Shown: in pieces, positions 23,520 to 35,700 of the stretch | Numbering within the stretch: position 1 is the stretch's first letter | How the letters are laid out: each line of letters starts with the position of its first letter | Notes under the pieces: model-generated | What the model saw: only the letters and a program-made list of their open reading frames with translations | Databases searched by the model: none | Told to the model about the DNA's origin: nothing | From: Dichetophora obliterata | Taxonomy: Eukaryota; Arthropoda; Insecta; Diptera; Sciomyzidae | Reading direction: 5' to 3' | Length of the DNA: 64,000 nucleotides | Assembly (NCBI GenBank): GCA_963920525.1 | Contig: OY986440.1 | Location: 13,375,225-13,439,224, forward strand | Made by a program: the position numbers and the translations under genes

Positions 23520-23824
23520 GGGCGGGTCAATTTGTATGGACGAATTTTTTGGAGGTCTGGCTCAGCGAAATTCGTAAAATACATGTAATTTCAAGACTTT
23601 TTCTCCACTACAGCATATACAAATTCTGAAAAAAAGCTGTGCGGACTTTCGTAAATAGATTTTGTTCTCAATTATAAAATATGAATGTATGAATGTATGT
23701 GTATGAATCTATTTACGAAAGTCCGCACAGCTTTTTTTCAGAATTTGTATATGCTGTAGTGGAAAAAAAGTCTTGAAATTACATGTATTTTACGAATTTC
23801 GCTGAGCCAGAATTTGACCCGCCC
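23520..23824. mobile_element. 305-bp foldback MITE, copy 1 (in Gypsy leader)
   Basis: Starts GGGCGGGTCAA and ends TTGACCCGCCC, flanked by TA at 23518-23519 and 23825-23826. The two halves are nearly perfect inverted repeats of about 130 bases around a short loop rich in 'gaatgtatg', so the RNA would form a long hairpin. The copy at 41050-41354 has the same length and differs at very few bases. TA duplication indicates a Tc1/mariner-type MITE mobilised in trans. Confidence 0.92.
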
Positions 23825-24143
23825 TAATATATATTTATATATATATTCAAATAAAAATTAACCTAAACTTTTAATTGTTTTTTTGATAAGTTGCGAAATT
23901 TTAGACCGCTAAGATTGTAACTCTAAAATAGTTACAAAATTTTTTCTTTTGATATCACTTTCCTACCTTTCTATATTACTACATACTACGATAAAAATTT
24001 CTTGGACCTTTTATCAACTTTTCGAATATTATATTATTTTCCTTTACATATCATTACTATATATATTATTATCATTTCTAATACTACTATTAATATTATT
24101 ATTTAAGATTTTTTTGATTCTTTTAATAACGATTCCTTGTGGC

Positions 24144-25874
24144 ATGGTTCACACTAGGCAACAAAGCAAAATGGATAGTAGTGAAACCAATCCGAATCCA
24201 GCCGAAAGTGGAAGTCTAGTACACACAATAACCACTAGTACAGGGGTAATTCCAAAAACAGGCCTGATGAGAACAACCATACCGATTTTTACCACAGCAA
24301 CGACGACTATTACAACACCAATGGCGATGCAGAGTGCACAACCACCAGCACCTAGACGTACCTCGGAAGAGCTTAACTTCTCTAATAGCAGCATCACGTC
24401 TCCAGAGTTTAGCAGCCTAACCGCTCTAAACGTGCGCAAGCAATTCCAGCAACACTCGCAGATGGGGAGCGTAAGAGACAGGTCGTCAGGAAGAGCACCA
24501 GCGTCCCAAGGTATAGTCAACTCGAGCATCAATATAAGGGATTACGTCAAGTCAGCGGTGGGTTTAGCCCAAGTGGATCTGATGTCGGGAATGGAGGAGC
24601 GTTTGCGGGTGTTAGTCCCACAATTAATAGCCGAAAGCTTAGGGTCAATGACGCCTCAGTATTCAGAGAACCGACCAGCGGTTACGAAGTTAGTGACTGT
24701 ACAACCACCACCTCCACCACCCCCGTCTATTAATTCACAGGCGTGGCCAGATCGAAATATGGAGCAGCACCAACAAATTGGATCACAGGACACCAGGAGC
24801 ATCTCGCAATCCTTCCCAGATTTTTCACAACCACCACCGCATAGGCCGCAACCGACAAATGTGCCGCAGCCACAAGTTTTTGCTCATTCTCAGACTAACC
24901 AAGTTGAGAATAGGAATCGACACTAAGAGCAACGAGCTGGACTATTAGTACGTCAGCCCAGTGCCTTTGCCTATACAGGGCCGGTACAAGCGCCTTTTGC
25001 GCCTTATCAACAACCGGAACAGCCGCTACGTGTAGAGATGGACAAATGGGGATTTAAGTTCGATGGTACAAACAAATCGATCAGCGTGGACGAATTCGTT
25101 TTTAGAGTAGAGACCTTGTGTAATGATTACCGATATCCATGGCCGGAAGTAATTAGGAATTTTCACAGTTTACTAACAGGAAACGCAGCTCAATGGTTCT
25201 GGGGATTTCGCCGCTTAAACCGAATACCAAGTTGGTACGCACTTCGAGAAGCGCTTGTGACTCAGTTCAAGCGACACGAAAGCAACTTCGAAATCCAAAG
25301 ACAAATTATGGATCGAAGACAACAACGGGATGAAGCTTTCGACGATTTCTATCAATCTGTTTTGACGCTGAGAAACCAACAGCGTTATCCACTGGCAGAA
25401 CAGGATTTAGTGGAGATAATGAGGAGCAACCTGCGAAAAGAGATGTCACAGTTACTATTTGCCATGCGCATAGAGGGTTTGACTGAGTTTTGTAAAGCCT
25501 GCAAAAAGGCTGAGACTCATATAAACTACCAACGCCAGGCTTATCAACCGCCACAGCGTCAATACATACCTCGCAATGCGCAAGTGCATGAACTAAATGT
25601 AGAGCCAGACTTTTCCACTCAAGCTTTTGATTTAGATGCCATAAATTCCTCTCGAACTTTTCAATGTTGGAACTGCAAACAGCCAGGGCACAATTTTGTT
25701 GAGTGTACTGCAGCCGTAAGGCGAATTTTTTGTTATAGGTGTGGAACAGAGGGCGTAGTTACCCCAAAGTGTCCGAAATGCCAGAGAACTGCTAGGCCAA
25801 ATAGAAATGTGCATGTGGAGTCTAGATCAGCTCAAACGCAGATTCAAACTCAGACTCAAGAAACGTCAGAATGA
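24144..25874 (+). pseudogene. gag: Gypsy-type gag (one internal stop)
   Basis: Structural polyprotein of the retrotransposon, one frame from the ATG at 24144 ('MVHTRQQSK') to TGA at 25872. A stop (TAA at 24924-24926) interrupts it after a Ser/Pro/Thr-rich N-terminal third. The capsid region follows ('WGFKFDGTNKSISVDEFVFR', 'NAAQWFWGFR'), typical of Ty3/Gypsy Gag. Two zinc knuckles bind RNA: 'CWNCKQPGHNFVEC' is a perfect CCHC, while 'CYRCGTEGVVTPKCPKC' is a degenerate one. A hydrophobic in-frame extension back to 23949 is rejected as start because of its composition. About 577 codons in total. Confidence 0.85.
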
Positions 25875-26353
25875 CTAACGTCAGCCACACAGACCGAAGT
25901 AGAAAATAAAATTGTTGTTTTAACATCTAAGAATGAGAGTAATAAAAGTAGTTGTGATCAAGCCATAAATACGGTTGAGGTAAAGTTAAAAGAAATTAAG
26001 CCATTTCATGTGAGACTCAAGAACTATGAGGAAGTAAGAAAAAGAATATTTTCAGAACAGCCAACAAAAATTGAAAAAGCCAGGGTTAGATATCGTTTGA
26101 GGAAAAATAATTATAAAGAAATTTCAGCATCAGAACTTTATGAGGGCGAAGACAGTAGATTTAATACGAACATCGAAATCAAGGGACAGCGAATTGAGGG
26201 ATTATGGACAGTGGAGCAACGGTGTCATGTTTAGGGAATAACTGCTTAAGTTTTGTAGAAAAGTGCAAGTTGCCAATTTTTAAATTTAAATCTTTCGTCA
26301 AAACTATGGCCGGAGTGATCCGATTTTTAACATGTGCACTGTCTATAACAGTG
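25875..26353 (+). pseudogene. pol: Gypsy-type pol, N-terminal spacer and aspartic protease (frameshifted)
   Basis: After the gag TGA, the same frame stays open for 119 codons (25875-26231), encoding a charged, lysine-rich spacer. The retroviral-type protease follows, but in another frame: 'IMDSGATVSCLGNNC' near 26203, with the D-S-G active site. One base appears to be missing just before it. The protease normally cleaves the polyprotein; in this copy it is cut off from gag by the shift and then broken at about 26354 by an insertion. Confidence 0.75.
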
Positions 26354-26547
26354 TAAGTGCTCGTATAGATTTCACTCAAAATAGAGAGGCATTTAAGCTA
26401 ACTGTATTGAGTATTGTATAAATCCTTAATTTTATATTCTTATAATAATTCCATTATAATTATGGTTTTAGTGTCATTTAAGATGCAATAAATAGACTGT
26501 TAAACATTTTTGTCGATAGTTTATAAATAAATAAATAAATAAATAAA
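26354..26547 (+). mobile_element. Short LINE 3' fragment inserted in protease region
   Basis: About 195 bases that interrupt the pol frame and end in an (AAAT)n tract at about 26523-26547, as expected for the tail of a 5'-truncated non-LTR retrotransposon. The first part can be read as a short C-terminal peptide ending 'EAFKLTVLSIV' before a stop and a 3' untranslated region. Target duplication not evident. Confidence 0.6.
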
Positions 26548-26551
26548 ACTG

Positions 26552-27538
26552 CTGATGGGCGAATGCATTCAATCATAGGTCGCGTTAAAGCTAAAATTAA
26601 ATTTGACAACAAAGAGCAGGAGATAGTCTTTTATTTAACGCCTTCCTTAAAAAGGGCATTGTTCTTAGGAGTAGATTTCATTAAAAAATTCAATCTCATG
26701 CAGCTCAAAGTTGATAGCATAACGACCAACAACATTGCTTTGGAGGAAGAGGTCCAAAGCCATGCAACACCGAAAATGAAAGTTTTGACAGCTCAGCAAC
26801 AACACAGGCTTAACGCAGTTATAGCAAAATTTCCCTGCTTTACGAAGAAAGGTCTCGGCAAGACGTCTTTAGAAGAGCACTACATTGATACCGGCGACGC
26901 AGTGCCTGTGAAAGATAAGCACTACCCAGTCTCACCGGCTGTTCAGGGTCTCATGTTTGCGGAGCTGAATAGGATGCGTTCACTGGAAGTCATTGAGCCG
27001 AGCGAAAGTCCATGGAACAATCGAGTGGCCTTCGTGCGAAAAGGCGAGAAATGTCGACTGTGCCTGGACGCTCGCAAGCTCAATGCACTCACGGTGAAGG
27101 ACGCCTACCCTACGTCTCGGCGACACACACTTTATCTCAAGTGTGGATCTTAAGGACGCCTTCTGGCAAATTCCGCTTGCCGTCAGTAGTAGGGAGAAAA
27201 CCGCGTTTACAGTGCCAGGTCGTCCGCTTTGTCAATTTACCGTCATGCCGTTTGGGCTATGTAATGCTGCTCAAAGGTTATGTCGGTTGATGGACAAAGT
27301 CGTGCCAGCCAATCTTCGTGAAAGCGTTTTCATTTATTTGGATGATCTCCTTGTGGTGTCTTCCGATTTCGATATTCACCTCAAAAAGGTAGAGCAGGTA
27401 GCGCAGTTGTTAAGTACGGCCAACCTAACCATAAATGTGGCCAAGTCAAAATTTTGTTGTAGCGAGCTAAGGTATCTAGGTTATATTGTAGGCGAGGGTA
27501 AATTAAGACCAGACCCCGACAAGGTTCATCGGGATTGG
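26552..27538 (+). pseudogene. pol: Gypsy-type pol, reverse transcriptase (two frames, internal deletions)
   Basis: End of protease and most of the reverse transcriptase. Frame 1 (to 27153) carries 'HYIDTGDAVPVKDKHYPVS', 'LEVIEPSESPWNNRVAFVRK' and 'CRLCLDARKLNALTVKDAYP'. A small deletion near 27115 shifts to a second frame (to about 27538) with 'VDLKDAFWQIPLA', 'FTVMPFGLCNAAQRLCRLMD' and the catalytic 'FIYLDDLLVVSS'. At about 27525-27535 a large deletion removes the thumb/connection and the first part of RNase H, joining 'RPDPDKV' to sequence that should be hundreds of bases further on. The enzyme would copy element RNA into DNA; this copy cannot encode it intact. Confidence 0.85.
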
Positions 27539-29098
27539 CGGCGTTTTGTTTCAAAAAGACGATGAAGGTGGTGATCGCCTACTACTCAAAGAAACTCACG
27601 CCTGCCCAGAAAAATTATTCGGTAACCGAGCGCGAATGTCTAGCTGTGGTAATGGGGATTACGAAGTTCAGAGCCTATATTGAGCTAATGCCTTTCACGG
27701 TGATAACGGATCACTCCAGCCTAAAATGGCTAATGTCGCATAAAGACTTAACTAGTCGATTGGCGAGGTGGAGTTTGTATCTGCAAAGCTTTAGTTTCGA
27801 GATTGCGCATCGTAAAGGGGCTCAGAACGTCGTTCCCAACACATTGTCACGCTACGACATGGACGAAATAAGTTGTGAGGTAAAGGCATTGATTGACCTC
27901 GAGTCACCAGAGTTTCAAAGCGAAGAGTATAGGGATTTGTTAAATACCATAACCGAAAATCACTCCCAGTTGCCTGACCTCAAGGTAATCGATGGTTTTG
28001 CTTACAAGCGTACGGTTCCATATGATGGTACACCCGATGGTGAAGATTTTTCATGGAAATTATGGATTCCAGCGTCTTCGACTCAGTCGATTATTGCCAA
28101 TGCACATCAACCTCCTCAAGTCGCTCATGGTGGTTTCACAAAAACTTTAAAGCGTATCAAGGATTATTTTTACTGGCGAAATATGAACCAACAGGTCCTT
28201 AATTTCGTTAATGACTGTCGAGTCTGCAAAAAATGCAAACCAGCTCAAATGGTTCTAAGACCGCCTATGGGGCAAGAGTCGCAAATAGTAAGGCCTTTTC
28301 AAAAAATTTACGTGGATTTCCTCGGTCCATACGTACGTTCTAAAAAGAAAAATACTTATATCTTCATAGTCTTAGACTATTTCACAAAATTCACTCTGTT
28401 AAAAGCAATGACGAAAGCGACCGCGCGAAATGTAATCCAGTTTTTAATTTCAGAAGTTTTTCATAAATTCGGTACCCCCGAAATACTCATGTCGGCCGAA
28501 ATGATCGATAATTTTGGAATAAAACATGTACGGACCGCAAATTTCGCTCCGCAAGCTAACGCTTCGGAGAGGGTCAACCAGTCCATTCTCGCGGCGATTC
28601 GGTCATATCTCGACCAAGATCAAACCAACTGGGACCAACATTTATCAGACATTGAATGTGCCTTGCGTTCTTCCGTGCACTCATCGATAGGAATGACTCC
28701 TTACTTTGCTCTCTTCGGTCACAACATGATCACGCATGCAAGCGCCTATAAAATAGCCAAGAAAGTAGATGTGCTTAGTGATCCTGAGACGTTAGTGATA
28801 CCGAAGCCAGTCCGACAAGACTTGATTCGCAATAAAATCCGCGAACAGCTCCATAAGAGTCACGAATAGAATGTTAAAAGATATGACTTGAAAAGTCGAA
28901 AGATTATGTTTCAGCCTGGACAGGAGGCCTACCGTCGGAACTTTCAACTTAGTGATTTCTCCAAGCAAATCAGCTCAAAACTGTCAAAGCGTTTTCTAAA
29001 GTGTCGAATAGTGAGGGCAGTAGGAATAGTCTGTATGAATTAGAAGATTTAAGTGGTAAGACGTTAGGAATTTTTCACGCTAAAGACTTAAAACAATA
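27539..29098 (+). pseudogene. pol: Gypsy-type pol, RNase H remainder and integrase (catalytic deletion)
   Basis: Begins with the RNase H remnant ('IAYYSKKLTPAQKNYS', 'TERECLAVV', 'FTVITDHSSLKWLMS'). The integrase follows: an HHCC zinc-binding module ('VAHGGFTK', 'CRVCKKCK') and the catalytic core. The first Asp is present ('KIYVDFLGPY') and the Glu is present ('NASERVNQS'), but the block that should hold the second Asp is deleted: the sequence reads 'ILMSAEMIDNFGIKH'. The frame stops at 28869. Further C-terminal coding in shifted frames, including 'FQPGQEAYRRNFQLSDF', extends to about 29098. No envelope gene follows. Confidence 0.85.
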
Positions 29099-30111
29099 AA
29101 TCGAGTTCGAATGTAGGTTGATAGAGCGAATGGTGCCATCTTTTCCCATTTATCTCTTAAGCCGAGAAGCTTGTCGAGAATCCCTGGGTTTGTCATGGGC
29201 ACCTGCATACAGGGAATAATACCTTTTGTGAATACCCATGGTATTTCTACTAGCGCCCTCTAGCGTGGCAGTGCACACAATTTTTGTTCTCATTTATAAT
29301 GTGGCATCTCGGTGAGGTTCGAGAACGTTCGGGCGAACAAAATGGCGAGAATCATGCTTGAGGTGGATAAACACCAACAACAATAGAAAAAATTAGTTTC
29401 GGCGCGAATAAACCGGTCTGAAAAATGGCGTGATCCGACACGCGCTTGAATCGGTAGCCAATAGGAATACCGAAACAAGAGTCGGTTAACGGCAATTTTT
29501 CGACGTGTCATCTGAGAATCTAAACCAACCATTACCTACTCCCCTCGGTTATGGTCGATTCCACCGAAAAGGGAGCGAAGTTGGAGAAACATCGGTAGTT
29601 GGTCCGTCTGAATGCCTCAAAAGAGAATGCGCACTAACCCTAACAGGTGACAGGTGGCAACACTGCCAAAGTACCAAAAAACCATCGAACTGAAAAAATA
29701 CACCCCTGTAAGTCGATGATGCAGCTGAGTTCGGCCATTCGGTGATAAAATGACGAAAAAGAAAGTAAGACAGTCGAGTGAACGACGGACCTTCAACAAA
29801 AAATAGTTGAAATTTCACAAAATTCATCCATCAAGTGTGCACAAAAAAAAACTGGCCGGTTAAGGTAACGAAAATTCAACTCAATGTTATTCAATAACAA
29901 TTTAATTGATATAACAAACATTCATCAGCGCCGTCAGCGTCGTCATCATCGTCTTCGTCGACACCGTTGTTGTTTTCAGCACTAGTAACAACAAAAACTA
30001 TACAATTTTTCCAAATAACTAGGCTAAAATAAAAGCAATAATAATATCTACGATAGCTACTTCAACATTTACACAGCTACAACTAGCATAACTACAATAA
30101 TAGTATCGCTT

Positions 30112-30309
30112 TAAAGGCTTAGTGCGCAAGGATTTATTTCGTCTTCCCGACCCATTCGCCAAAGTTCAAGTCGACGGTAGTGGTCAGTTTTACTCTACCG
30201 ATATTTGCAATCATCAGGAGATCCGAAATGGAACACACACTATGATCTTTTTCTTGGACGCGGTGATGCGATAACTATAAGCGTCTGGAATCAGCGTAAA
30301 ATACACAAG
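30112..30309 (+). pseudogene. Smurf: Captured Smurf C2-domain fragment (in 3' LTR)
   Basis: Second copy of the Smurf-derived segment, essentially identical to 18361-18558. It has the same LPDPFAK and DPKWN motifs, the same one-base frame lesion and the same AAG/GTAAGC boundary at 30309/30310. Because LTRs are made identical at each transposition, the capture and the lesion both predate this insertion. Confidence 0.85.
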
Positions 30310-30830
30310 GTAAGCTGGGGTCCACACGGCCAAGAGTATGGAAAGAGTTTATAATATTTATGTTTCAGCCAGCCAGCAAATACATTAACAGACGCCGGAG
30401 GCAACATTTGGATGCGCCTACCACCCCATCCACAACTATTAAGCACCAACAACAACTACATCTTCAACAACCAGCACCAGCCAGATCGTCACATCCAGCA
30501 CCGACACCACCAACCGCACCAACCACAACTACATCTTCTACAACCAGAACCATCCAGATCAGCACATCCAGCACCGAAACCACCAGCCGCACCAACCACA
30601 ACTACATCTTCTACAGAAGCCCCAGCATCTTCATCCTCAACCTCATCGTGTCCAGCCACAACAACAGTCCCATCAGCAGCCATAACATCATCGCCAGGTT
30701 TGAGACATGTTACCTGGGCTTGGTAAGCGTTAACTTTAAGTACTTGTCGTCTTTTTGGGCAAACCAACGTAAAACAACGACGAACCAAAAATGCAACACG
30801 TTACGGCTGAGGATGTGCACTAATTGCTAG
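30310..30830 (+). other. Mini-intron-like gap and Pro/Thr/Gln-rich segment in 3' LTR
   Basis: Counterpart of 18559-19076: GTAAGC to TTTCAG gap (30310-30368), then an open proline/threonine/glutamine-rich segment with 72-base repeats, stop at 30830. It has one extra ACA triplet (a CAACAACAG tract near 30660), giving 156 rather than 155 codons from the ATG at 30360. The frame is otherwise preserved between LTRs. Confidence 0.55.
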
Positions 30831-32106
30831 CCATAAGCAACACGCGGCAAAGAAGTTAATCCAGTTTTGCATTTTAGTTTTGGTGCAATTTTCATTAAAC
30901 TTGGTATTTGAGCTTTTGATTTTTTTGATGACTTACGTCAATATTTTTTTAGTTTCTTTAAATTTTAATACCTTCATTGGGTGAACATAAAGTGACTTTG
31001 ATATAATTTAAACTTTATAGGCTGAACGTGTTGCAATTGATTTTTCGTTTTCTCCCGACTTTGCACGATACAAATGTTTTCGGTGTGTGTGTGTGTTGGG
31101 TTGGTTGATGCTAGATTTTTGCAAAACATGCAGGGTGCATTTTGGCTTCATTGGTCTGCAATGTGTTTGTAAGGGGGTTAAAATATAAAGTTAAAGAGAA
31201 AAGAAAAATCAATGCTGCATGATTCAGCGCAAAAAGAAAAAAAATTTTGTAGTTATCGTTACATTAAGCGCTGATTACACTTAATATATTACTATAATTA
31301 TTATTATGACATTACGCCATTTTATTGCATTACATATTTATATTAACTAATTAATTGATATTGATGGTTGGTTTGTACCAACAAACTTACTCTAACACCC
31401 TATAATTAAGCAACTTAATTCAAAATTAAACTAAAATAAAAGCGATATAAATCTTAAACCAAACTAAAATAAAATCTATAAAATTCGGAACTAAATTATA
31501 ATAAAACCAATATTATATAAAACTTAACTAACATAACAAGCAACATAATTCGAAATTAAACTAAAATAAAAGGAATGAGCACTAATATAAACTAAATAAA
31601 ACGAACATAAATAAAACGAATTCACAATAAAGCTAATATAAACTAAAAACTAACCTAAAATTAAACTAAAATTAATGAAAACTAATTCGGATAAAATAAA
31701 GATAAATGCGAATTAATTTAAATAAAAATCAATATAGACAAAACGAATTCGAAATAATAGGAACATAACAGAAACGGATTTAAATGAAAATTAATGGCAA
31801 TAAAACGAATTTACAATAAAGCTATAAACTAAAAGCTAACTTGAGATTAAACTTAAATTAATGAAAACTAATTCGAATAAAATAAAGATAAATGCAAACT
31901 AATTTAAATAAAAATCAATATAGACAAAACGAATTCGAAATAATACGAACATAAAAGAAACGGATTTAAAAGAAAATTAATGGCAATAAAAACTAATTTA
32001 CAATAAAGCGAGTATAAACTAAAAACTAACGTGAAAATTAAACTAAAATTAAGGTAAACTAATTCGAATAAAACAAAAATTAATGAAAACTAATTCGAAT
32101 AAAATA

Positions 32107-32779
32107 AAGATAAATGCAAAATAATTTAAATTAAGAACAGTATAAAAGAAAACGAATTTAAATAAAAACCAATATAAATAAAAATGAATTTACAGTAAAA
32201 TTAATATAAACTACAAACTAACTTAAAATTAAACTAAAACTAATGAAAACTAATTCGAATAAATAAATATTAATGAGAATTAATTTAAACAAAAATTAAG
32301 ATAAATGCAAAATAATTTAAATTAAGAACAGTATAAAAGAAAACGAATTTATATAAAAACCAATATAAATAAAAACGAATTTACAATAAAATTAATATAA
32401 ACTACAAACTAACTTAAAATTAAACTAAAACTAATGAAAACTAATTCGAATAAATAAATATTAATGAGAATTAATTTAAACAAAAATTAAGATAAATGCA
32501 AAATAATTTCAATTAAGAACAGTATAAAAGAAAACGAATTTAAATAAAAACCAATATAAGTAAAAACGGATTTACAATAAAATTAATATAAACTACAAAC
32601 TAACTTAAAATTAAACTAAAACTAATGAAAACTAATTCGGATAAATAAATATTATTGAGAATTAATTTAAACAAAAATTAAGATAAATGCAAAATAATTT
32701 AAATTAAGAACAGTATAAAAGAAAACGAATTTAAATAAAAACCAATATAAATAAAAACGAATTTACAATAAAATTAATA
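32107..32779 (+). repeat. 191-bp tandem repeats in 3' LTR (4 units)
   Basis: Units start at 32107, 32298, 32489 and 32680, the same 191-bp period as in the 5' LTR. The array is cut at about 32780 by BEL sequence and resumes at 38984 with another partial unit ('agtataaaagaaaactaattt'). Sequence on both sides covers the same part of the unit, so they are not simply the two halves of one insertion site. Confidence 0.85.
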
Positions 32780-32793
32780 AATTAAAATTAAAA

Positions 32794-35700
32794 TTAGTCA
32801 ACAATCACAACCAAATCTCCAACACAAATTGGCTTTTCTTTTCCATGCCACTTCGTACGGCAAGTAAGACCTGGTAAATATTCTTTAATCCACCGTCCCC
32901 AGAAGTGCTGTGCATACTGTTGGGATGCTAGCCAGGTATTGCGTAATACATAGCAGTTATCATCGAAGGTCGCGATTGGCTTCATGCCATTTGAGCAACC
33001 CAATAAAAAATGGTTTGGAGTCAGCGCTTCTTCTTGATCCTTGTCAATTGGTATATATGACAGCGGGCGAGAGTTGACAATATTCTCCACTTCCGCCATC
33101 ATGCTGTATAACAACTCATAAGATGGAGCTCTCGTCGGCGTAATTTTATAAAATACTGTTTTAATTGAACGCACTAGACGTTCCCAAGCGCCACCCATAT
33201 GAGGTGCTGCTGGTGGGATGAAATTCCAAGATGTGGTGGCTGTAGTGAAATTACGAATAAGAATGTCCTTATCAACCTCTGCTAAGGCTTCGCGCAGCTC
33301 TCGTTCTGCTCCAACAAAGTTAGTAGCATTATCGCTATAGAACTCTCTAGGCGTACCACGTCGTGCAATAAAATTTCTAATAGCCAAGATGCAAGAACTG
33401 GAAGTTAAAGAATGTACAATCTCTACGTGGACTGCTCTCACTGTCAAGCATGTAAACAAAGCGCCGTATCGCTTTTCTCTGTGCCTATTCACGGTGACAT
33501 AGATGGGCCCGAAAAAATCGAGGCCTGTATAAGTGAATGGTATAACGTATGGTGTAATTCGTGCTGCTGGCAGCCTTGCCATTTGAGGAGCTCTGGGCAC
33601 AGCTTTTAAAATTTTACAATCTTGACATAATTTAAGAATTGACTTAACTGTTGTCCTCAAGCGTGTGATATAAAAATATTGACGTAACTCATTTATCGTT
33701 GTCTCATTATTTAAATGGTGAAACTTTCTGTGGAAGTGGTCCACAATAAGACTTAATATACGATTATTTTTTGGAAGAATCACGGGATGCTGAAGTTCAT
33801 CTGTAACATTTACTATTCTGCTATTAACTCTTAATATGCAATTAGCATCGAGAAATGTCGCTAATTTGTACAATGAGGATGACTTTGGTAACCGTTGGTG
33901 ATTCTTTAAAGCCATTATTTCGTCGGAGTAAGCCTCATTCTGTGCTTGCCGGTATAACAAGAACGCGGCCTTTTCAAGTTCAGCTTGATTCAACTCACCA
34001 AGTAGCAGTTCCTGGCTTAAGAACTTCCTTTTTAAATTTTGAATGTATCGTATAACATAAGCGGATGTTCTTTGTATACGAGACCATTTTGAAAATCGGT
34101 TAGCGTCGATAAGAGGTTTTTTTACAGATATGTTGAAAACACATTTCTTTAGCTCGACGTTTGTGGTTTCTAGTTTTTCCTCTATTGGCCATTCACGTTC
34201 AGGTCGCTGAAGAAATTCTGGGCCATTAAACCAACGTCTGCATGGAAATGACCAGCTTTTTTTATGCAATTTGGTAGCTTCATCAGCAACGTTAAGCTTT
34301 GTAGATATCCATTTCCACTCATGGAGGTCTGTTGTCTCCAAAATTTCACCGACGTGTACTGCCACAAATTGATGATATCGTCGACTGTCTGAGTTTAACC
34401 AACTGAGCACTGTTTTAGCATCGGACCAAAATATTTTTCTGTTTATCGCTATGGAATGCGACTCTATAACAAATTTGGCAAGACGAGCACCTATCAAAGC
34501 TGCCATTAATTCAAGCCTAGGGATTGAAACCTGTTTAAGAGGTGCTACTCTTGACTTTGAGCCAATAAGGGAGCACTCAATTACGTCATCTTTAGATATG
34601 CGCAAGTAACACACAGCGGCATATGCGATGTCGCTAGCATCAACAAAAGTATGTAATTGAACGTCAGCTCCATCGTAATTTTTATGACATTTTAAGTAGC
34701 ATCTAGGTATTTTGATGTTTTCTAAGTTTGGCAAGTCATTTAGCCATTGAAACCATTTTTTAGCTACGTCAGGCGGTATTTCATCATCCCACTTAACTGC
34801 ACTGCGCCACACATTCTGCATCAAAATCTTGCCATAAATTATGATATTGCTTATTAAACCAAGTGGGTCATAAATAGACATTACAATGCTTAGCATCTCG
34901 CATTTTGTTGGCGTCTTTCTACAATTAAAAAATTCTGTTTGCCACAATAAAGGCGCTAGTTTAAATGTTATGACATCTTCGGTAGGAATCCAGAATATAC
35001 CGAGGACCTTTTCTGTATTGCTATCACCACCAATGTCAATATTATAAGCGTGCTCGGACTCACCTACTGCGCTTAAGAATGCTTGAGAATTTGAACACCA
35101 ATTACGTATGTTGAACCCACCTTCTCTGTGGATATATTTTACATCTTGGGCCAAATTTATCGCTTCAAATTCTGTATCAACAGAATCGAGATAATCATCA
35201 ACATAATGATTGTTTGTAACTGCTTCAGCTGCTTTTGCATGAGTTTCTTTAAAACGCTCAGCATTTAGATTTTTTATAAATTGCGAGGTGCACGGTGAGC
35301 AGGCTGCGCCAAAAATCATTACCTTCATAATATAGATATCAGGTTCAGCCGAGACGTCGCTACCACGCCATAGGAAGCGCTGTGCGTTTTGGTCCTCAGA
35401 ACGAATCAGCACCTGATGGAACATTTCCTGGATATCCCCTGATATGGCGATAGACTTCTGCCTAAATCGATGCAAAATTGCTGGCAGAGAAGCAAGTAAA
35501 TCAGGGCCCTTTAATAAGAAAGTGTTTAATGAAACACCCAACACGAGACTTGCCTGGCTTGTTCTTATTAAAAACTACAAATATGGGGAGATGCCAACTA
35601 CGGTACTGCATCTTTTGGCTTATCTCTTCATTAGTCAATTTACGAATGTATCCTTTTTTCAAGTACTCACTTATAGTATTCTCGATAATTTCCTGAAGGT

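Noticed and set aside
23949..24143. In-frame hydrophobic extension upstream of gag
   Set aside because: AT-rich leader translated by chance; no Gag protein has such a leucine/isoleucine-rich leader, so the ATG at 24144 is used.
24149..24532. Minus-strand frame of 127 codons
   Set aside because: Antisense shadow of the gag N-terminal region; valine-rich composition arises from the complementary Thr/Pro codons.
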